DNA of 64,000 nucleotides. It comes from Sphingomonas phyllosphaerae (GTDB taxonomy: Bacteria; Pseudomonadota; Alphaproteobacteria; Sphingomonadales; Sphingomonadaceae). The stretch spans positions 1 through 64,000 of the forward strand of contig NZ_JAPYKH010000020.1 in NCBI RefSeq assembly GCF_029623345.1. The letters are read 5' to 3'. Under the pieces are notes generated by a model. The model was not told where the DNA came from, did not search any database, and saw nothing but the letters and a program-made list of their open reading frames with translations. The position numbers and the translations under genes were made by a program. This document shows positions 45,158 through 51,802 of this stretch, in pieces; the stretch's first letter is position 1; the number at the start of each line of letters is the position of its first letter.

Positions 45158-45355
45158 ATGCTGACGAACGCCGCGGTGAAAGCCGCGCGGCCGCGCGCGG
45201 CCGCCTACAAGATCGCCGACGAGCGCGGGCTGCACCTGTTCGTCGCGCCGACCGGCCGCAAGTCGTTTCGCTGGCGCTTCCGGTTCGCAGGCCAGGAGCA
45301 GCTGCTCACGATAGGCCAATGGCCCGAGGTGTCGCGCGACGCGGCGCGCGCCTAG
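45158..45355 (+). pseudogene. P4-type integrase, N-terminal DNA-binding fragment
   Basis: The 65-codon frame covers the arm-DNA-binding (DUF4102) domain of a P4-like integrase: LTNAAVKAARPRAAAYKIAD, then GLHLFVAPTGRKSFRWRF and LLTIGQWPEVS. It stops just after DAARA and has no catalytic domain. It points toward another integrase N-terminal half on the other strand, which ends within a few bases. Confidence 0.82.
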
Positions 45356-45359
45356 CGGG

Positions 45360-46033
45360 TGACCGGGCTGGCGCTCCGATCCGGCGAGCACCGCCTGGGC
45401 CAGCTTGATCGTGCGCACCGCCGGAAACTTGCTCTTGGTCTTCCGGCCGAGCGCGCGCTTCGTCACCGCCGATGGATTCGCCAGCGCGATTCCTGCCGCG
45501 ATCGCCCGCGCGAAGACCTCCGATATCCGCTGCCGCACGCGGTGCGCCGTCTCCACCGCACCGCGCGCCTCGATCGGCCGCAGGACCTCGAGCACCAGCG
45601 GCGTCGTCACCGCGGTGATGGGCAGCGTGCCGATGCGCGGGAAGACGTCGTTGACGAAGCTGTTGAGCACGATGTTCGCATAGCGCTTCGACCAGCCCGC
45701 CTTCTGGCTGGCGTGCCACTCGCGCGCAATCGTCTCGAAGGTGCTGCCGGCCATCGCTGTCTGCTCGGCCGCTCGCTGCCGCTTCGCCACCGCCGGGTCC
45801 GCGCCCTCGCGCAGCGTTCGCGCCGCATCCTCGCGCAGCTCGCGCGCTTTGGAGAGCGAGATCTCCGGATAGCCGCCGAACACCAGGCGCTTCTCCTTGC
45901 CGCCGACCCGGTACTTCCAGCGCCACGACTTGAAGCCGCTCTGCAGCACGTAGAGGTAGAGGCCGCCGGCATCCCCGAGCTTGTACGGCTTGTCCTTGGG
46001 GGCAGCCTTCCCGCAGGCTAGATCCGTCAGCAT
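45360..46033 (-). pseudogene. P4-type integrase, truncated before the catalytic domain
   Basis: From ATG 46033 about 224 codons read as a phage integrase: LTDLACGKAAPKDKPYKLGD, GGLYLYVLQSGFKSWRWKYR, GGYPEISLSKARELREDA, and the core-binding domain with WHASQKAGWSKRYANIVLN and VRQRISEVFARAIAAGI. Homology ends near IKLAQAVLAGSERQPGHP, before the catalytic R-H-R-Y residues. The frame then reads through the opposite-strand fragment as nonsense. It cannot recombine DNA. Confidence 0.87.
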
Positions 46034-46195
46034 CCGGTGCCCCCAGGCGGACGAAGTCGTGCCCCCAAAGTCCCCCAGAATCGTCGCGCTGCATCGATGT
46101 TGATTGCGACCAAATGAGACAACGGACAAGCCTTCCCACGAGGGGAATGACCTGTTTCTGAGGTTCTCTGAGATGACCCGAAACGAAGGGGTGGT

Positions 46196-46405
46196 GGAAG
46201 GGCAGAGCAGCAGGACCTGCTCGCCCGCGAGCGGGGGCGACCAGACGCGCGTCGCGTCCGCGCGCGGCGTGAGCCAGGGCAGGTCGCCGGTGACGAGATC
46301 GCCGACGCGCACGCGGCAGGTGGCGTGCGCGAGATCGACCGACTCGACCGCGCCGAGCTGGAGCAGGTTGCCGAACAGGCGGCGCGGGTCGGAGAGCGCG
46401 GTCAC
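46196..46405 (-). pseudogene. Baseplate assembly protein V (gpV), N-terminal part
   Basis: This is the missing N-terminal third of gpV. From GTG 46405 it reads SDPRRLFGNLLQLGAVESVD, then CRVRVGDLVTGDLPWLTPRA, and VWSPPLAGEQVLLLCP, where homology stops. The next bases run into unrelated sequence of the insertion. Removing 37684-46195 joins LLLCP to EGDVEGG in frame. The start is tentative because no ribosome site is obvious. Confidence 0.82.
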
Positions 46406-46442
46406 GGTGCGGGACCGTGCCAGCGTCAGCGGCGCGGCGCGC

Positions 46443-46461
46443 GGGGGCGTGCCTGTGGGAG
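46443..46461. repeat. 19-bp direct repeat, copy 1
   Basis: GGGGGCGTGCCTGTGGGAG occurs here, 38 bp upstream of the V gene start, and again in the same orientation at 55562-55580 upstream of the J gene. The flanking bases are also alike. It could be a shared leader of tail transcripts or the scar of a recombination event. Confidence 0.75.
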
Positions 46462-46670
46462 GCGGGTGCCACAGGTGCTCAGCGGAGATACGGTGCGTTC
46501 CTGTGAGCGGCGAGCGCGTCAGCGGCAGCGTCTGACTACGCCCACAACCGGACAGGCGCGACGATTTTGGCCCGTCCAATCGAGGACGTTCGTTCACCCT
46601 GAACGGCCGCCAGTCATCGGCTTGGCACGATCCGATTGCCCGAAGCAATGTCACGTGCGACGATCGGCTT

Positions 46671-47105
46671 ATGAGACATTGCCTCTTCCTTGCTGCGTTC
46701 CTGTGGCTGGCAGGTTGTACATCGACCGGGGACCGTCAAATGGTTGAGATTATGAACAGGATCGAGCACATTATCCAACTTCCGACCGGTGCAAATTCAC
46801 TGCAAAGCTACGCTCGCGCTTATCAATTCAGTTCGAGAAGCAAGGTTCGAGCGACATATTTTCGCGCGGCAGGACCCTCCGACTACGCATATTGTCACAG
46901 ATTTATTAGGATGGGTCCTCGATTGAGCGGCGATGCGGCTGCGGTATGCCCGCCGCCGATCGGCATGAGGGCAGGTGAACGGCGTTGGTTTGATGACCAC
47001 ATCTTTCTTCCCAGCGATTGCGACGGTGGCTGCATTCAAGTGAATATCGAGTACGATGTGAGCACTGGCCGGATCACCCTCGCACGATGTAACGGCGTCG
47101 GTTAA
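46671..47105 (+). CDS. Small lipoprotein of unknown function
   Basis: This 144-residue protein starts with a lipoprotein signal (CLFLAAFLWLAGC, lipobox LAGC). The mature domain has several cysteines (YAYCHRF, AAVCPPP, DCDGGCIQ, ARCNG), suggesting disulphides. No family is recognised. Codon use and lower GC differ from the chromosome. It begins the second cargo block, between the V gene fragment and the tail-fibre genes. Confidence 0.6.
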   Translation: MRHCLFLAAFLWLAGCTSTGDRQMVEIMNRIEHIIQLPTGANSLQSYARAYQFSSRSKVRATYFRAAGPSDYAYCHRFIRMGPRLSGDAAAVCPPPIGMRAGERRWFDDHIFLPSDCDGGCIQVNIEYDVSTGRITLARCNGVG

Positions 47106-47168
47106 GCTCCGGCACCTCGCTCTTACGGCTATATCGCCCATATTGCGGCCACTCCCCTGTTCGGTGAT

Positions 47169-47471
47169 ATGACCCCAATGCAGACAATCGCCGCCGCGAT
47201 CGCCGAAGCAAGAGAGCATAGCAACGGCAACCGAACTGAGATTGAGGCGAGCCGCTATGCGGGCTGCACGTCTTGCTGCGCCGTGTACGCTTCGACCAAA
47301 GTGACCTCATGGCGGGACGAATGGACCCGACCCGAATACCGGAGCCGAGGCGAGCGATGGACGGCTGAGTGCCCCCGCTGTGGCGAGCCTACGGTCATCG
47401 GAAGCGCCAGCGGCCTTCTGGATGACCAAGGGTATCTGCCGATCATCCACGAGTTGCAGAGAGCGATTTGA
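47169..47471 (+). CDS. Small zinc-binding protein of phage or cytoplasmic type
   Basis: A 100-residue protein with an N-terminal CTSCC cluster and a CPRCGEPTVIGSASG ribbon, which resembles small uncharacterised proteins found in many alphaproteobacteria and phages (pattern WTAECPRCG then VIGSASG). It has no membrane part. ATG 47169 is near the end of the upstream lipoprotein gene, 63 bp away, same direction, so the pair may be co-transcribed. Function is unknown. Confidence 0.65.
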   Translation: MTPMQTIAAAIAEAREHSNGNRTEIEASRYAGCTSCCAVYASTKVTSWRDEWTRPEYRSRGERWTAECPRCGEPTVIGSASGLLDDQGYLPIIHELQRAI

Positions 47472-47488
47472 GTGGCGGCTAACGCCCA

Positions 47489-47980
47489 TTAGGAGCCGCA
47501 CTCGGTCCTGTCATTGGTCCGACTATAAACGACCGAAGATCCATCCGTCGCAGTGGTATAAAATTGACCATCATAGTCACTCGGTGCGCGTAGTCGCTGC
47601 GATCCATCCTTCGCAAGCAAATTCCAAAAATATCCGACGCCACGGCCTGATGAAAACGCAAAATTACCATCACTGCCGCGACGCAAAATCATAGCTGGCG
47701 AAACGAGCAGGTGATATCCGTCCTTCGATGTCTCAACAACGTAGCTCAGTAAATGCGATCGGCCCTTGCCATATGACATTGTCTTGTAGCGAATGTTGAG
47801 CGTTGGGCCGCTGGTGGCTGTATAGCATCCGATAAGATACTGAGGAGACATCGGCTCCCGTTTGATAAAGAATGCGAGAAGCACAAATAACGTGACAATT
47901 GGGACTCCGAGGATCGCATAGCCGATCATCATGTGCCGCGCGTTCGCGCCTTCAAAGGGTTCCCGGTGATCAACAGCCAT
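47489..47980 (-). CDS. Membrane-anchored protein of unknown function
   Basis: This protein of about 163 residues has one N-terminal membrane helix (YAILGVPIVTLFVLLAFF) and a periplasmic beta-rich domain with ILRRGSDGNFAFSSGRGVGYFW and YDGQFYTTATDGSSVVYSR. ATG 47980 is preferred over one ten codons earlier. No family is recognised. It is convergent with the zinc-binding protein. GC is lower than in core genes. Confidence 0.55.
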   Translation of the reverse strand: MAVDHREPFEGANARHMMIGYAILGVPIVTLFVLLAFFIKREPMSPQYLIGCYTATSGPTLNIRYKTMSYGKGRSHLLSYVVETSKDGYHLLVSPAMILRRGSDGNFAFSSGRGVGYFWNLLAKDGSQRLRAPSDYDGQFYTTATDGSSVVYSRTNDRTECGS

Positions 47981-48101
47981 GGGACGCTTGATAGAGCACC
48001 TACCCTGCAAGGCCGCAAGCCGAACGTCCGCTTACTCCCACTACCGGACGTCAGACCTGGCGCGTCCGCGCCTCAGAAACGCGTTCTCAGGCTTGGTCAG
48101 A

Positions 48102-48563
48102 TCAACCTTTGCCCTGAACGGGGTTGCCGTTGCCGACGGCTACTCCGCAACGTCGCGCAACAGCGGCGTTGACCTTTGTCATGACAAGAGTAACGTAGTT
48201 CATTTCCGCGCTAGATATGGTCGTACCTAGCTTGCCCCATCGATGGATATATCCCGTAGATCCGTCCCGCAACGGAGCAATATCAATACCATATCCTGCT
48301 GCGAGATGGGGGTTCATCTCATTGAAGGGCTGTTCCTAGATAATTTGATATACCTTAATGCCGTGCGGAAAGTCCTCGCCGTCGCTTTCATAATATGAAT
48401 GCGTTGTTTTACCTGCCACAGATTTGACCGCATCCTCTATGCGTTTCCTATTAATTTGACGTTGGATGGTGTCCTTCCAGGCAACATGAACGCCTGGGTC
48501 GCACCCAGACAATGTAGTCAAGGACACAAGCAGCACTAGACGGCGACATACTTGATTGAGCAT
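48102..48563 (-). pseudogene. Lipoprotein gene with an in-frame TAG
   Basis: From ATG 48563 the frame encodes a lipoprotein signal (LVLLVSLTTLSGC) and a first half ending GIKVYQII. TAG at 48336-48338 follows, and the same frame goes on EQPFNEMNPHLAAGYGIDIA and YIHRWGKLGTTISSAEMNYV to a stop at 48102. Read through, it is about 152 residues. The second half alone could start at ATG 48317 but would lack a signal. It is either a recent pseudogene or a readthrough case. Confidence 0.6.
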
Positions 48564-48638
48564 CCAAAGCCGGTCCTTTGTCAAAAATCGCCTCTGCTCG
48601 GGAGGTTAGTTGAAATGAGCTTGTCTGCAACTCTGCCA

Positions 48639-48848
48639 TTAGCGGGTCATCGGCGGCAGGGCGGCGCCGCACCACGGGCAGAAGGCAATCTCGACCGCGC
48701 TGCTGCCGCCATCGTGAACGATCAGTCCAAAGCCGCCATTCATTTCAGCGATGAACGCGTCGGGACATTCCCTTCGATCGGCGTGAATGGTGCGCCCGTG
48801 AGTAAGGTCGCTCGCGAGCCGGTCGCAGCAATAAGGGGCGGTGGACAT
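48639..48848 (-). CDS. DUF6980-type small zinc-ribbon protein
   Basis: This 69-residue protein shows the pattern CPDAFIAEMNGGFGLIVHDGG, then a C-terminal FCPWCGAALP ribbon, with an N-terminal YCCDRL. It resembles the DUF6980 family of small cytosolic proteins found near phages and islands. Function unknown. It is intact and stands 75 bp upstream of the broken lipoprotein gene on the same strand. Confidence 0.65.
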   Translation of the reverse strand: MSTAPYCCDRLASDLTHGRTIHADRRECPDAFIAEMNGGFGLIVHDGGSSAVEIAFCPWCGAALPPMTR

Positions 48849-48880
48849 TCGTCACTCTCCGCGTTTCGCGCGCTCGCCGC

Positions 48881-48939
48881 AACGTCTGCTTTCCTCCCAA
48901 AAGCGGACACCGCTGTGGAGGAGCCCCCCGCCGAGGTGC
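48881..48939 (-). repeat. Palindromic interspersed repeat, copy F (reverse orientation)
   Basis: Read on the minus strand: CTCGGCGGGGGGCTCCTCC, ACAGCGGTGTCCGCTTTTGG, then GGAAAGCAGACGTT. Same order as copies A, B, D and E with more changes in the first stem. Confidence 0.55.
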
Positions 48940-49052
48940 CGCTCCTGTCGTCTTCAGGCGCCGCCAAGCGCGACTCCTATATCCGCGGGATACCTGCTTG
49001 CTACGGCCGGTAGCGGCCACTTCCGGACGATTGATTTAGATCGTAGGATGGC

Positions 49053-49325
49053 GTGTTGACCGACCTTACAACCTTGCGACTGATCCAAATTGCTCTGCGT
49101 TGGGCATGGGATCCGATCGGCGTGCGCCGTATCGAAGAGGCGGCGGACGAGTACGACGGGTACGCGCCTTGTTTGCTCGAGATGCTGAGGGCCGATGCGC
49201 CCGCAGCGCAAATAGCCGAGTATCTTTCAACCGTTGTTCGGGATCGTATGGAGCTTCCGGCAGAGCCTGATCGGGACATGGACCTGGCGTCCATGCTGCA
49301 ACAGATGTTCGTCGTCACCCGGTAG
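49053..49325 (+). CDS. Small protein resembling DUF1871
   Basis: This 90-residue acidic helical protein has the pattern WAWDPIGVRRIEEAADEYDGYA and AAQIAEYLSTVVRDRMELP, which resembles the DUF1871 family. I am not certain of the match. GTG 49053 is used as the start. It follows repeat copy F and has no operon partner. Related small acidic proteins occur beside toxin genes, but no toxin is visible here. Confidence 0.5.
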   Translation: MLTDLTTLRLIQIALRWAWDPIGVRRIEEAADEYDGYAPCLLEMLRADAPAAQIAEYLSTVVRDRMELPAEPDRDMDLASMLQQMFVVTR

Positions 49326-49424
49326 CGGACCGATCGCTTTCATGCCAAATGCGGACAGCCCATCGAAAGAGGTCAGCTACGTTCCGCTTGCGCCTCCCGG
49401 CTCAATCCTCCTGCGATCACCTTC

Positions 49425-49736
49425 ATGACCGTGCCGCTTCTCATCGCTTGCGTTGCAATCGTTGGATCGATTGTAGCGTGCGCATCGACCGCAATCAGTC
49501 TACGGCTTCGTCTCAAGCCCTCGGCTTTGATAACGATCGGAACACGTGCTGTTCCTATCCTGATATTAGCCTCGCTTGCCTTTTCGTTTGCGACCATGCA
49601 GGTCGATGACGCTCCACCTGGAATGTTCCTCGCTGGGAATATGCTCTTTCTATTGGTAGCTACGCCGATATCCTTTGCTGCCAGCTACTTGACAGCGCGT
49701 AGGCTGGCAAATCGATCTGCTCGGCGTGATGGCTAG
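49425..49736 (+). CDS. Small membrane protein
   Basis: A 103-residue protein with three or four hydrophobic helices (LLIACVAIVGSIVACASTAI, ALITIGTRAVPILILASLAF and GNMLFLLVATPISFAASYL) and a basic end (RRLANRSARRDG). No family recognised. ATG 49425 is the first in the frame. It follows the DUF1871-like gene by 99 bp in the same direction. Confidence 0.5.
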   Translation: MTVPLLIACVAIVGSIVACASTAISLRLRLKPSALITIGTRAVPILILASLAFSFATMQVDDAPPGMFLAGNMLFLLVATPISFAASYLTARRLANRSARRDG

Positions 49737-49743
49737 CCTAATT

Positions 49744-49768
49744 CGCGGCGGAAATGCCCTCCGCCGCG
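49744..49768 (+). repeat. Palindromic interspersed repeat, copy G (first half)
   Basis: CGCGGCGGAAATGCCCTCC followed by GCCGCG is the first palindrome of the family. A GATGTCCGTTAGCGCCC half about 70 bp later may be its separated second part. Confidence 0.5.
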
Positions 49769-49986
49769 GTACTACGTACGCCCTCGATGAACGGTGGCGA
49801 TCAGGCCTGCGGTACCCGCGGCGTACCCGGTTGCGATGTCCGTTAGCGCCCAGAACGTACACGAAAGCCAATAAACGACTTGCCCGGGAACGGCCCCTCG
49901 TTCAGCTTTGTCGGAGGTGGCAGGGTTGGCGTAACGTACCACGGAACGGCCTTTGTTCAGCGTTGAACCGTATAGCGAGCAGTAGG

Positions 49987-50343
49987 ATGCGAGTAGAACC
50001 GCGAGTTTTTGTCGACCTTCCCGGCCTGTTAAGCCGGGTCGTCAAGAGGCAGGATCCCACGGATAAAACTCGCTGGATTCGGGATGAGTCGTGGTATGCT
50101 AGCGTGAAAGCTAAGTATAATAGTCTGTTTAAATTCCTAAGCGACAACAGTCTACTCAACAAGCATTTCGACCTATCGGAAATAGATAGGTTAGTTATCA
50201 CGGAGGGCGATCTTACACCGCTCGGCGTAAAGCTTTTTAGTTCAGGTGCCGTTGACAGATGGTTTTCGTCATTTGACCGACCAAGCAGCAAAAAGCTTTC
50301 CACCAACGTAAGGTATCTTGAGCGTCAGCTTGCGTCTTTTTGA
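49987..50343 (+). CDS. Hypothetical protein of unknown function
   Basis: This 118-residue protein starts at ATG 49987. It is charged and helical, with RVFVDLPGLLSRVVKRQDPT, WIRDESWYASVKAKYNSL and DLSEIDRLVITEGDLTPLG. The base composition is lower in GC than the chromosome, suggesting transfer. An in-frame extension to 49726 is arginine-rich and unlike protein. I recognise no family. Confidence 0.5.
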   Translation: MRVEPRVFVDLPGLLSRVVKRQDPTDKTRWIRDESWYASVKAKYNSLFKFLSDNSLLNKHFDLSEIDRLVITEGDLTPLGVKLFSSGAVDRWFSSFDRPSSKKLSTNVRYLERQLASF

Positions 50344-50472
50344 TTAGCAGTAGAGGTCGCCTTGGTGACCGCACTTGCTCTCAAGGCGTTAAGACCTCCC
50401 ATAGACGGACATCCAAACGCATCGGAGCGCGACCAGCTAGAGGTAACCCGCGTCCTATACTACAAAGTCATC

Positions 50473-50725
50473 ATGAAGCTGATTGACACCACACTTCGAA
50501 GCGCATCAGCTGCAATGCTCGTGTTGTTCGCAGGCCTAGCTGCTCTGGTGAGCTACGGTATCTACCGCGATTTAGATCCTGGGCGCGCTTACATGCATTC
50601 AAATGCCACGCGTTTTCAAGGCTACCGGCAATTTTGTCATGGCATACAATAGATCTCATGGATTGTTTCCCCCAGAGGCTGAGATAAGGAAGTGGGCCTA
50701 TCGGCAGGGATATGAAGCTGATTAG
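50473..50725 (+). pseudogene. Small membrane protein, probably frameshifted
   Basis: From ATG 50473 the frame gives a short membrane helix (AAMLVLFAGLAALVSYGIY) and ends at TAG 50650-50652 after CHGIQ. A shift of one base near 50632 opens a second piece, VMAYNRSHGLFPPEAEIRKW, to TAG 50725. Joined, the product is about 83 residues. The join is an inference, based on sensible composition of both parts. Confidence 0.4.
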
Positions 50726-50800
50726 GCTAAATCTGTCAGTGGCGACCGGGTAGGAGGCAGCTCATACGCATGATCTAGCCCAGACGAAGTTGGATTTGCG

Positions 50801-51010
50801 GTGCCAAAAACAGACGTATTCGTGCTTTGTAGGTGGCGAGGCGAGTGGTTTGACTGCTACAGTCTGCCGTCAGGCCGCAACAATGTCGTGCATTCACTAC
50901 CTGGCGATTCACCTACTTACCATATCATTTGCTGGCTCTTAGCCTTCGGGTCTCTAACGGTTGCTTGGCTCGTCAGACCAAGGCGACAAGGCTCAAGCCA
51001 AATCGGATGA
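50801..51010 (+). CDS. Small hypothetical membrane protein
   Basis: A 69-residue frame from GTG 50801 with FVLCRWRGEWFDCYSLPSG at the start and one membrane helix (HIICWLLAFGSLTVAWLV). No family recognised and no strong ribosome site. It could be a short cargo gene or a fragment. Confidence 0.35.
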   Translation: MPKTDVFVLCRWRGEWFDCYSLPSGRNNVVHSLPGDSPTYHIICWLLAFGSLTVAWLVRPRRQGSSQIG

Positions 51011-51100
51011 ATCGAGAGCGGATGTGGCGTTCGGCGCTCGTAAGCCGCCTGTCCGCTTCTCTCCCCTAAGCAGACATCAAGTTACACTGACGAGCATGAG

Positions 51101-51331
51101 TCACTCGGTGGTCGCGACCGGCGTGACCGTCGCAACGATCACGCCCGCGGCCATCTTGTACTCGACCCCGCGCGCGACCTCGTCGACCCGGGCCGCCGTG
51201 GCGGCAGCGTCGTAGCCGCCCTTGGCATCGAGGCAGGCGTTCACGGCGCGCTCGTGGCGCACGCCGTCGTGCTCGAAGGTGACCGCGACGGTGCGGGTAG
51301 CGGCGTCGAACGCGCCGATGCTGATCTTCAT
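51101..51331 (-). CDS. Small phage-locus protein
   Basis: This 76-residue protein starts at ATG 51331, which overlaps the stop of the fibre-assembly gene in an ATGA, so it is translated from the same message. It reads ISIGAFDAATRTVAVTFEHD, then HERAVNACLDAKGGYDAAAT. Unknown family, probably part of the tail locus. Confidence 0.65.
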   Translation of the reverse strand: MKISIGAFDAATRTVAVTFEHDGVRHERAVNACLDAKGGYDAAATAARVDEVARGVEYKMAAGVIVATVTPVATTE

Positions 51332-51792
51332 GATGTCGGTTCCGTCCAGTGGCTGTCGGCGGTGAGGTCGACGCGGGCGAGCTGGCGCGGCGTCATCGTC
51401 GCGAGCGCGGCCTCGAGCCGGTCGAAGGCGGCGCGCAGCGCGTCCACCGTCGCGCAGCGTCGGTCGATCGCGGCGCGGCCCTCGCCCTCGGCTTGGGCGA
51501 GGTCGCGCACGTCGTTGAGCTGGCGCCACAGCGGCGCGACCGCGAGGATCCGTCGGGCCGCCTCCTGCTTCACCGCGGCGAGCAGCCGCCCGCGCAGCGC
51601 GTCGGTCGTCTCGGTCGGGCGGCGGGCGGTCGGCGCGCCGTCGTCGCCGGGGCGGATCACCTTGCCCGCCGCCTGCGCCGCGAGCAGTGCCTGGTGCTCC
51701 GCCGCGGTGACCGGCACCGCGTCGTCGGGCAGCGGGTCGTGCAGCCGCGCGTCGAAGAAGGCGTTGGCGGCGGCGCTGTAGTGGAGCGGCAT
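51328..51792 (-). CDS. Phage tail-fibre assembly chaperone-like protein
   Basis: A 154-residue protein located just after the tail-fibre gene, the normal place of a fibre-assembly chaperone. The N-terminus (PLHYSAAANAFFDARLHD) and the helix with AAVKQEAARRILAVAPLWRQ fit that family (the block ILAVAPLWRQLNDVRDLA). It follows the fibre gene after 10 bp and overlaps the next small gene. It appears intact although the fibre gene is broken. Confidence 0.72.
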   Translation of the reverse strand: MPLHYSAAANAFFDARLHDPLPDDAVPVTAAEHQALLAAQAAGKVIRPGDDGAPTARRPTETTDALRGRLLAAVKQEAARRILAVAPLWRQLNDVRDLAQAEGEGRAAIDRRCATVDALRAAFDRLEAALATMTPRQLARVDLTADSHWTEPTS

Positions 51793-51802
51793 CGCGGATC
51801 TC

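Larger units (their letters stand above)
37684..46195. mobile_element. Inserted 8.5-kb segment splitting the baseplate V gene
   Basis: Baseplate V is continuous in frame if this segment is removed: the left part resumes with EGDVEGG exactly where the right part stops after LLLCP. The segment's ends share the three bases AGG, which could be a target duplication or microhomology. I see no terminal inverted repeats. Inside are a broken PEP-CTERM gene, polysaccharide genes, a methylase remnant, an Acb2-like gene and two integrase halves. It probably came from integrase-mediated or phage-borne insertion, then decayed. Confidence 0.65.

Noticed and set aside
37684..46195. The insertion as a classical transposon
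   Set aside because: No terminal inverted repeats and no transposase were found; only a 3-bp match at the ends and integrase fragments inside.
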